A DNA stretch of 5,037 nucleotides from Flavobacteriaceae bacterium (lineage in GTDB: Bacteria > Bacteroidota > Bacteroidia > Flavobacteriales > Flavobacteriaceae): NCBI GenBank assembly GCA_013001365.1, contig JABDMQ010000180.1, positions 1 to 5,037 of the forward strand, in the 5' to 3' direction. The notes beneath the pieces are model-generated. The model did no database searches, was not told the DNA's origin, and saw only the letters and a program-made list of their open reading frames with translations. The number at the start of each line of letters is the position of its first letter. Position 1 is the stretch's first letter. Of the stretch, positions 1-5,037 are shown one piece after another. The translations under genes and the position numbers were made by a program.

Positions 1-78
1 CTTACCATTCCGAACAGAGAAGTTAAGCCCATTTGCGCCAATGGTACTACAATCGTGGGAGAGTAGGTCGCCGCCTTT
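1..78 (+). rRNA. rrf: 5S ribosomal RNA, 3' portion
   Basis: This is the 3' part of a 5S rRNA gene; the 5' third lies before the window. The diagnostic 5S segment CCGAACAGAGAAGTTAAGC occurs at 10-28, followed by the usual loop and helix region and the closing GGGAGAGTAGGTCGCCGCC at 58-76. The 3' end is estimated from family layout and from the terminator that starts a few bases later. As in most bacteria it should be the last gene of an rRNA operon (16S-23S-5S) transcribed left to right. Confidence 0.95.
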
Positions 79-82
79 CTCG

Positions 83-113
83 AAGCCCTTCACATTTGTG
101 AAGGGCTTTTTTT
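83..113 (+). terminator. Rho-independent terminator of the rRNA operon
   Basis: A perfect 12-bp stem pairs AAGCCCTTCACA (83-94) with TGTGAAGGGCTT (97-108) around a very tight loop, effectively ATTT once the closing pair opens. A run of seven T (107-113) follows. It lies only a few bases after the 5S end, which is the expected place for the rRNA operon terminator. Confidence 0.93.
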
Positions 114-198
114 ATGGTCTTTTGTAAGTTTCAATTCGATAATTGACTAAATCCTTAAATATTTTTTTATTTCTTGATTTTAATCTATTTTCGATTGC

Positions 199-705
199 AT
201 GAATAATGGTATTTTACAAGCTTCTCGTAATACTTTAAGCAAAACTAGCATCCTGCTTGCTAAGCTCTCTAATGAGGAACTTTGTGATAATTCGATCTCT
301 CCTTATCACTCAAGTATCGGGACACATATAAGACATATCCTGGACTTCTATCAATGCATATTCATAGGTATGGAAAATGGACTTGTTGATTTGACAAATA
401 GAAATAGGGATTTATCTGTTGAAAGGGATTGCGACTGTGCCAATGATTATCTGGAATCGATTCTAAACACAATTGAAGGCTTCAAGGTAGATCTTAACAA
501 AATCATCCTTGTCCGTGATGACCTTGGCCAAGGTATAGTTCAAATAAATTATACTATTGGTTCATTGTTTGCACAAGCCAATAGTCATACAATACACCAT
601 TATGCAATCATCAATTATATTCTTGACAGATTAGGAATTAGTATGGAAGATGATGATTTTGGACTGAACCCTACCTCACCGAAAAAAGAAATGCAAAACG
701 GTTAA
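199..705 (+). CDS. DinB-fold family protein with putative metal site
   Basis: This 168-residue protein looks like a DinB/YfiT-type four-helix-bundle protein. The family fold carries three histidines that bind a divalent metal. Here H43/H46 lie in the motif GTHIRHILDF (41-50), and H130 and H134 form an HxxxH pair in SHTIHHYA (129-136), so a full triad is available. A basic/acidic stretch, RNRDLSVERD (68-77), resembles the linker seen in Bacteroidota DinB-like proteins. Family members range from thiol-dependent transferases to proteins of unknown role, so no substrate is assigned. The ATG at 199 is the first start after an in-frame TAA at 181-183; no Shine-Dalgarno is visible. It lies 85 bases after the rRNA terminator and no convincing promoter was found in that AT-rich gap. 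Its stop interlocks with that of the opposing small membrane-protein gene. Confidence 0.85.
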   Translation: MNNGILQASRNTLSKTSILLAKLSNEELCDNSISPYHSSIGTHIRHILDFYQCIFIGMENGLVDLTNRNRDLSVERDCDCANDYLESILNTIEGFKVDLNKIILVRDDLGQGIVQINYTIGSLFAQANSHTIHHYAIINYILDRLGISMEDDDFGLNPTSPKKEMQNG

Positions 706-929
706 TTTTCTTTCTTGAACATGCTGTCCATGATGGTTTTTATACCCTTGAAGGCCACAGCGATTGCGGCTATGCAAATGAACAAACCAATTATTAGTAA
801 AGGTATATAGGTTGAACTTTCTGTATCTCCGAAAACAATATACAATAATGTTGGGCCTATGAACATCAAGACCAAAGCCAAGGCCATGAATTTTAATCCC
901 TTTGCCAATAATTCTTTATCTGTGCTCAT
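702..929 (-). CDS. Small two-helix membrane protein, DUF6095-like
   Basis: This 75-residue protein has a charged N-terminus (MSTDKELLAKG), a first hydrophobic helix at about residues 12-33 containing the pattern FIGPTLLY, a short polar loop (DTESST), a second helix at about 42-60, and a basic amphipathic tail (KGIKTIMDSMFKKEN). I recognise the layout and the GPT-containing first helix as the DUF6095 family of Bacteroidota, from memory and without a database search. The function is unknown. Its ATG (929-927) overlaps the murQ TGA (928-926) in an ATGA arrangement, so it is almost certainly translationally coupled to murQ. An inner-membrane role linked to MurNAc recycling would be inference from position only. 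Its TAA interlocks with the stop of the DinB-like gene on the other strand. Confidence 0.85.
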   Translation of the reverse strand: MSTDKELLAKGLKFMALALVLMFIGPTLLYIVFGDTESSTYIPLLIIGLFICIAAIAVAFKGIKTIMDSMFKKEN

Positions 930-1738
930 TTTCTGTACTTCTTGATTACGTCTCTTACGCTATCATTGTCCTTTAATAATTTTTCAGCCTCTTCATAGGA
1001 AACACTTAATTCGTCCATGATCATCTTTATCCCTCTGTCAACTAATTTATTGTTACTTAATTGCATGTCCACCATCTTATTACCCTTAACCCGACCTAAT
1101 TGAATCATGGTAGAAGTGGTAATCATGTTCAATACCAATTTTTGCGCGGTTCCAGCTTTCATACGAGAACTTCCAGTTACGAATTCTGGACCAACGACTA
1201 CTTCGATGGGAAATTTTGCTTGCTTAGCCAATGGACTTCCTTGATTGCATGTTATACAACCAGTAATTATTCCATGAGAATTACAATGATCAAGTGCGCC
1301 AACTACATAAGGTGTTGTACCTGAGGCAGCAATACCTATTACTATATCTTCACTAGTTATAGCATAAGATTTGAGGTCTTCCCATCCTTGATCATATGAG
1401 TCCTCTGCGAATTCTACGGCTTTTCTCATAGCCTTGTCACCACCTGCCATTAATCCTATGACCAAATCATGCGGAACACCAAATGTCGGAGGACATTCTG
1501 ATGCATCGACTATTCCTAACCTTCCACTTGTACCTGCGCCAATGTAGAATAATCGGCCACCATTTTTCAGTTTTGCTACAACTTGCTCGACCAAGGCTTC
1601 TATTTGAGGTAGTTGTTTTTCGACTGCCAACGGAACGGTCCTGTCTTCCTTATTGATGTTCTTCAATAATTCTGACACTGACATGTTTTCAAGGTCATCA
1701 TAATTTGAAGATGATTCAGTAGTTTTTTTGAAGTTCAA
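926..1738 (-). CDS. murQ: N-acetylmuramic acid 6-phosphate etherase (MurQ)
   Basis: MurQ cleaves the D-lactyl ether of MurNAc 6-phosphate to give GlcNAc 6-phosphate and D-lactate, a cytoplasmic step of cell-wall recycling. The protein has a single SIS sugar-phosphate domain. Family signatures are all present: NINKEDRTVPLAVE (27-40), the glycine-rich GAGTSGRLG (67-75), DASECPPTFG (78-87), AASGTTPYVVGAL (137-149), and GSSRMKAGTAQKLVLNM (189-205). The two catalytic glutamates known from E. coli (E83, E114) correspond to E81 in ASECPP and E112 in FAEDS, so the enzyme should be active. At 270 residues it is shorter than E. coli MurQ (about 298), losing part of the C-terminal helical tail, which appears usual for this lineage. 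The start is odd: the in-frame start is TTG at 1738-1736, giving the expected N-terminus MNFKKTTESS. A better ATG 7 bases upstream is out of frame because of a 7-bp tandem duplication. It overlaps the downstream membrane-protein gene by 4 bases. Confidence 0.96.
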   Translation of the reverse strand: MNFKKTTESSSNYDDLENMSVSELLKNINKEDRTVPLAVEKQLPQIEALVEQVVAKLKNGGRLFYIGAGTSGRLGIVDASECPPTFGVPHDLVIGLMAGGDKAMRKAVEFAEDSYDQGWEDLKSYAITSEDIVIGIAASGTTPYVVGALDHCNSHGIITGCITCNQGSPLAKQAKFPIEVVVGPEFVTGSSRMKAGTAQKLVLNMITTSTMIQLGRVKGNKMVDMQLSNNKLVDRGIKMIMDELSVSYEEAEKLLKDNDSVRDVIKKYRK

Positions 1739-1744
1739 AGTTCA
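1731..1744. repeat. Perfect 7-bp tandem duplication at the murQ start
   Basis: The + strand reads AAGTTCA twice (1731-1737 and 1738-1744); on the coding strand this is TGAACTT TGAACTT, directly after the A of an ATG (1745-1743). With one copy removed, the coding strand reads ATG AAC TTC AAA AAA ACT ACT, that is, a normal ATG start for MNFKKTT. With both copies present the ATG opens a 9-codon reading frame ending in TGA at 1718-1716, and murQ must start at TTG 1738-1736. A run of seven A follows immediately on the coding strand (1729-1723), a second site prone to length change. Confidence 0.9.
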
Positions 1745-1758
1745 TGGTTTTGTATTTT

Positions 1759-1766
1759 CAAAAATA
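1759..1766 (-). promoter_or_regulatory. Possible Bacteroidota -7 promoter box before murQ
   Basis: On the - strand 1766-1759 reads TATTTTTG, matching the Bacteroidota -7 consensus TAnnTTTG. It ends 13 bases before the upstream ATG (1745) and lies in the roughly 50-base gap after the second DUF4249 gene, so it could give murQ and the small membrane gene their own transcript. No TTG-type -33 element is seen at the expected 19-21 bases upstream, and such boxes arise by chance in AT-rich DNA. Weak evidence. Confidence 0.25.
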
Positions 1767-1789
1767 GGAATTAATAATGAGCATCATGT

Positions 1790-2644
1790 CTATTCGACAA
1801 TAATGGTCTGTTTGTATTCCTGCACGAAGGTAAAATAACCAAGGGGAAAGTTATCTGGTGTATTCACATTATTGAAATTCTCGATATTATCGATAGTCGT
1901 GGCATTAAAGACATTTCCATGGACCGTGGCAACTGGCGTTTCGAATACGTTAAACCCATCGTCTGTTTGCTCGAGTATGATGTTCATGTATTCATACAAG
2001 GCTTGGTCTGCGCCTAGTATACTGACTTCAATTTCTTCACCAGGTTCTAAGTTTTCATCGTAGAAATATGAAAACTCAAATTGTTGTCCTTGATAGAATT
2101 CATCTTCGGTCACCAAGAAATTATCAAAATCGAAATCGAAAATATAATAATCATCTCGATCCTCCTGGTCGGTAAATGTCACCACAAGTTCAGTGTCGTC
2201 CTCGTCCAATAAATTTCCATCTCCAAATTCGAGGTTATCAATTGGCACGGTTGGCGTAAATTCTGCAAAAGCAATATAGAATTTCTCTTCATACGTAATG
2301 ACCAAGACCCAACGATCGTTCATGATCTCTTCGGTTGAGAATCCGCCACCATATACGCCAGGTTCGATCTGTCCGAGTATCGGTGGATTCCCCATGGGCG
2401 GATTAGTGAGATTGTTAAGTGTAATGTTTTCAAGAACTGCAGGCTGTATGTCGTTAAAGAAAGAGGAAGTTTCACTTACTTTCACTCTTACTTCTGTGGA
2501 TGGCTGTTCTGTATCAACACGCACGATCCCATCAACGATCAAGCGTTTTTCGTTAGGTGCAACATCAACTTGTATAACATCTTCGCATGAGGAAAGAAAT
2601 AGTATACAGAGCAGAAGCGATATGAACGGTCTAAGATGTTGCAT
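1790..2644 (-). CDS. DUF4249 family outer-membrane lipoprotein, second copy
   Basis: This 284-residue protein has a lipoprotein signal peptide: a hydrophobic segment at about 7-18 and lipobox LSSC with the acylated Cys at residue 20. The mature start CEDVIQVDV followed by RLIVDGIVR matches the DUF4249 family, whose members typically accompany TonB-dependent receptors in Bacteroidota; their biochemical role is not established. Other family hallmarks are EDEFYQGQQFEF (180-191) and the C-terminal GNVFN...FPLGYF (243-271). Residues 138-217 are strikingly acidic: 26 Asp/Glu against one Arg. It starts 8 bases after the stop of a close paralogue and ends with the same IIVE-TAG, so it is a tandem duplicate. 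The ATG at 2644 is preferred because it places the signal peptide directly at the N-terminus. Probably exposed on the outer membrane and working with the upstream receptor, which is inference from context. Confidence 0.9.
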   Translation of the reverse strand: MQHLRPFISLLLCILFLSSCEDVIQVDVAPNEKRLIVDGIVRVDTEQPSTEVRVKVSETSSFFNDIQPAVLENITLNNLTNPPMGNPPILGQIEPGVYGGGFSTEEIMNDRWVLVITYEEKFYIAFAEFTPTVPIDNLEFGDGNLLDEDDTELVVTFTDQEDRDDYYIFDFDFDNFLVTEDEFYQGQQFEFSYFYDENLEPGEEIEVSILGADQALYEYMNIILEQTDDGFNVFETPVATVHGNVFNATTIDNIENFNNVNTPDNFPLGYFTFVQEYKQTIIVE

Positions 2645-2652
2645 AAGACTAA

Positions 2653-3516
2653 CTATTCTACTATGATCGTTTCCTTAAATTCTTGGACAATGGCAAAATA
2701 TCCTAATGGAAAGTTGCCTTCATTATCTACATTGTCAAAGCTATCAATATTATCGATATCCGTAACATTGAAAATGTTCCCCCTAACTGTAAGTGCTGGT
2801 GTTTCAAATGGTCCAAAATCACCTTCACTTTGTTGGATCAACAAGTCCATGTAATTATAGAATTCTTGATCTGCACCCAGAATACTAATATCCAGATCTT
2901 CCCCCTCCAATAAAATGTCATCATAAAAATATGAGAATTCAAATTGTTGGCCTTGGTAGAATTCATCTTCAGAAACTAAATAATTCTCAAAATCGAAATC
3001 GAAAATATAGAAATCGTCACGTTCTTCAAGATCGGTGAAAGTGACTTTAAGCTCAGTGTCGTTATCATCAAATAAGACGTCATCTCCGAATTCAAGATTA
3101 TCAAATGGCACTGACGGCGCAAATTCTGCAAAACCCACATAAAAAGTATCATCATATCTAATGGACAGGAACCAACGATCCCTTACAAGTTCCTCTGTTG
3201 AAAAATACTTTTCGTATATACCTGAACCAGGTTCCGTTTCAAGTAGAGCTGGTGTATCAGGGCCTGTCATTGGATTATCTAGGTTATTCATTGTTATTTG
3301 TTGCAGGTTTGCTGGAGGGACACTTCCAAAAAACGAATCTGTAAGACTTACTTTTACGCGTACTGCATTGAATTGTATCGAAGTGTCTACTCTAACGACA
3401 GCATCAATAATCAGTCGTGGCTCTTCGGTAGGAACATCCACTTGTATAACGTCTTCGCAAGATGAAAATATCAAGACGACCAGCAGTGCTATCATTCTAT
3501 ATGCTTTCTTTTTCAT
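2653..3516 (-). CDS. DUF4249 family outer-membrane lipoprotein, first copy
   Basis: This 287-residue protein is a paralogue of the gene just downstream, clearly more than half identical by eye and alignable end to end with only small gaps near residues 85-100. It has a basic N-terminus (MKKKAYR), a hydrophobic core and a lipobox FSSC with Cys20; Phe at -3 is less canonical than the Leu of its paralogue. DUF4249 features are the mature start CEDVIQVDV, RLIIDAVVR, the block EDEFYQGQQFEFSYFYD (183-199, identical in both copies) and GNIFN...FPLGYF (246-274). Residues 141-220 hold 27 acidic against 2 basic residues, with alternating DFDFEN suggestive of an edge beta strand. The ATG at 3516 lies 3 bases after the stop of the TonB-dependent receptor gene, so the two are surely co-transcribed. 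By analogy with SusD it may help capture substrate for the receptor, but this is not demonstrated for the family. Confidence 0.92.
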   Translation of the reverse strand: MKKKAYRMIALLVVLIFSSCEDVIQVDVPTEEPRLIIDAVVRVDTSIQFNAVRVKVSLTDSFFGSVPPANLQQITMNNLDNPMTGPDTPALLETEPGSGIYEKYFSTEELVRDRWFLSIRYDDTFYVGFAEFAPSVPFDNLEFGDDVLFDDNDTELKVTFTDLEERDDFYIFDFDFENYLVSEDEFYQGQQFEFSYFYDDILLEGEDLDISILGADQEFYNYMDLLIQQSEGDFGPFETPALTVRGNIFNVTDIDNIDSFDNVDNEGNFPLGYFAIVQEFKETIIVE

Positions 3517-3519
3517 GAG

Positions 3520-5037
3520 CTAGAAATTGAAGTTATAAGTCACGGACGGTACAATGCCAAAGATCGATGTCCGAATTGCTTCGTTGACCCCAGTATCTTG
3601 ATTCCTTCTAAAATTAATAGATGCAGCATTTCTCCTGTTATATAGGTTGTAAATGCTGAATACCCATTCTGACTGCCAATTTCTACCCTCGTTCTTTTTT
3701 GGTTTTAATGTTGCAGACACATCAATTCGATGGTAATCTGGTAATCGTTCTTTATTCCGTAGGCCAAAATAGGGGATTGTCAATCCTTGAAATTCAAACT
3801 GCCCAATCGGGTAGTTAGTTGGTCGCCCAGTCTGATACACGAGATTTGTATTGAAACTCCACTTTTTGTTGAGCTCGTAGTTGGCGTATATTGCTAAGTC
3901 ATGCCTTTTGTCATAAGGTGTATTGTACCATTCTCCAGAATTTATACCAATTTCATTTTCATCTCTAGGTGGCGTTCTTTGTTCAGACTTGGCCAAGGTA
4001 TAAGCTAACCATCCTTGAAACTTGCCTGTGTTTTTCCTTAGTAGGAATTCTAAACCGTAGGCTCGTGCTTCACCATTCAATATAACTTGTTCAATGGCAT
4101 TATTAGCTATTAGGTTTGCCCCATCTATGTAATCGATTCGATTTTGGATATCCTTATAATAGGCTTCAGTTTCAAACGTATAATCTCCATCCTTAAGATT
4201 CTTGAAAAATCCAATGGCATATTGATCCAATAATTGAGGTTTGACAAATGGTCCACTCGGTGTCCAAACATCCAATGGAGTTGGAGAGCTTGTATTGGAC
4301 AATAAATGAAGATATTGTGATAATCGTGTATAACTTGCCTTGATGGAATTGTCTTCATTAAAAGAATAGGCAACTGAAATACGCGGTTCCAGATTCGTAA
4401 ATGATGCTAATTGGTCACTTCGACTGGGATTTGCGGTACCTGTTGGGTCTGCGCCTTGGTAAATCAATAAGAAAGGGTCGAAAACTACAGGTTTATCGTT
4501 TTCATAGACGTTGATTTCGTCTTGGCCAAATCTAATGAAATGGCTTAATCGTAATCCATACTGTATGCTTAAATTTGATGTTAGATCTTGCTCTATATCA
4601 ACATAAATGGCTGATTCATTTGCATATTTCTTGATCAGTTGTTCTTCCACAATTCCAGATTCTGGACTATTCGGTTTTATTTTCCCTGGATTGAAGCTAT
4701 AATAAATGTTATTAGCGCCATAATTGATCTGCAACTTGTCATTGAGATAATGCTTGAAATCATATTTCAAGTTGAAATTCTGGATACCAGAATTCCATTC
4801 AAATCCAACAAAGTCAAGTTCTAGACCATAGAAATAGTCAGAATATATTAGTGAGAGATTGGAAAATAGATTATCCGAAAACACATGATTCCACCTAAAG
4901 TTTCCAACCGCATTTCCATACGTATTAATGAAACTATCGTTTATACTAAATAGGTCTCGTCCAAAATAACCAGAAAGAAATATACTGTTCTTGTCGTTAA
5001 AGCGATAGCTCAGCTTCGTATTCAGGTCATAAAAGGA
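3520..5037 (-). CDS. TonB-dependent outer-membrane receptor, C-terminal part
   Basis: The reading frame stays open to the right edge, giving 505 visible residues of a larger receptor; the plug and any N-terminal carboxypeptidase-like domain lie outside. The GTG at 4884 is an internal Val codon: the frame continues upstream as ...SFYDLNTKLSYRFNDK and ...NAVGNFRWNHVFSDN. The visible part is beta-barrel, with alternating aromatic and polar strands. It includes GWLAYTLAKSEQRTPP, the typical receptor segment GEWYNTPYDKRHDLAIYANY (YDKRHD at 3898-3915), YQTGRPTNYP, NKERLPDYHRIDVS, a late IYNLYNRRNAASINF strand, and a terminal NFNF ending in Phe, the usual outer-membrane insertion signal. These traits match TonB-dependent receptors paired with DUF4249 lipoproteins. 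Such receptors import bulky or scarce nutrients using energy from TonB-ExbBD. The substrate is not predictable from this part. It is followed after 3 bases by the first DUF4249 gene. Confidence 0.93.
   Translation of the reverse strand, partial: SFYDLNTKLSYRFNDKNSIFLSGYFGRDLFSINDSFINTYGNAVGNFRWNHVFSDNLFSNLSLIYSDYFYGLELDFVGFEWNSGIQNFNLKYDFKHYLNDKLQINYGANNIYYSFNPGKIKPNSPESGIVEEQLIKKYANESAIYVDIEQDLTSNLSIQYGLRLSHFIRFGQDEINVYENDKPVVFDPFLLIYQGADPTGTANPSRSDQLASFTNLEPRISVAYSFNEDNSIKASYTRLSQYLHLLSNTSSPTPLDVWTPSGPFVKPQLLDQYAIGFFKNLKDGDYTFETEAYYKDIQNRIDYIDGANLIANNAIEQVILNGEARAYGLEFLLRKNTGKFQGWLAYTLAKSEQRTPPRDENEIGINSGEWYNTPYDKRHDLAIYANYELNKKWSFNTNLVYQTGRPTNYPIGQFEFQGLTIPYFGLRNKERLPDYHRIDVSATLKPKKNEGRNWQSEWVFSIYNLYNRRNAASINFRRNQDTGVNEAIRTSIFGIVPSVTYNFNF

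Noticed and set aside
186..193. TATTTTCG as a -7 promoter box for the DinB-like gene
   Set aside because: It has one mismatch to TAnnTTTG, no TTG at proper spacing, and lies 5 bases before the ATG, too close for normal initiation.
685..713. AAAGAAA ... TTTCTTT inverted repeat at the convergent junction as a bidirectional terminator
   Set aside because: Only a 7-bp, almost pure A-T stem with a 15-base loop; too weak to terminate.
1100..1324. 74-codon open frame on the + strand inside murQ
   Set aside because: It lies opposite a highly conserved enzyme and has no recognisable protein features.
2298..2666. 122-codon open frame on the + strand, opposite the DUF4249 gene (also 3161-3523, 2636-2854 and 1872-2063)
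   Set aside because: These are antisense shadows of the lipoprotein genes: Ser/Thr-rich low-information translations with no domain, and they recur at matching places in both paralogues because the coding strand is duplicated.
4125..4373. 82-codon open frame on the - strand inside the receptor gene (and 4639-4824 on the + strand)
   Set aside because: Out-of-frame shadows of the well-supported receptor coding sequence.
4882..4884. GTG as a start codon for a 454-residue receptor fragment
   Set aside because: The frame stays open through 5037 and the upstream translation is barrel-like, so this is an internal Val codon and the gene is cut by the window edge.

Overview
The window is AT-rich and looks like chromosomal DNA of a member of the Bacteroidota, most likely a Flavobacteriia-type organism. 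The grounds are a TonB-dependent receptor followed directly by DUF4249 lipoproteins, a short (270-residue) MurQ, a 75-residue two-helix DUF6095-like protein beside murQ, and the absence of Shine-Dalgarno sequences before the starts. No mobile element, CRISPR array or tRNA was seen, and no gap between genes exceeds about 120 bases.

Layout. Positions 1-78 are the 3' part of a 5S rRNA gene on the + strand, the end of an rRNA operon, closed by a strong intrinsic terminator (83-113). After a short AT-rich gap comes a + strand gene for a DinB-fold, metal-site protein (199-705). Everything from 702 to the right edge is on the - strand. Read in the direction of transcription, from right to left, it is: the C-terminal 505 residues of a TonB-dependent outer-membrane receptor (runs off the window at 5037), two tandem paralogous DUF4249 lipoproteins (3516-2653 and 2644-1790), murQ (1738-926), and a small membrane protein (929-702). 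Intergenic distances along this series are 3, 8, about 50 and -4 bases, so it could be one transcript, although murQ may have its own promoter in the 50-base gap. The last gene meets the DinB-like gene tail to tail with a 4-base overlap made of two interlocked stop codons (TTAA).

How the genes may work together. The receptor and its two lipoproteins resemble a SusCD-like outer-membrane uptake unit in which DUF4249 takes the place of SusD; the substrate cannot be read from the sequence. MurQ is the cytoplasmic etherase of cell-wall (MurNAc) recycling. Whether the uptake unit serves MurQ is an open hypothesis.

The most notable details are a perfect 7-bp tandem duplication at the murQ start, which puts the upstream ATG out of frame and leaves a TTG as the in-frame start, and the tandem DUF4249 pair sharing a strongly conserved, highly acidic core. 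No clearly new biological system is visible.
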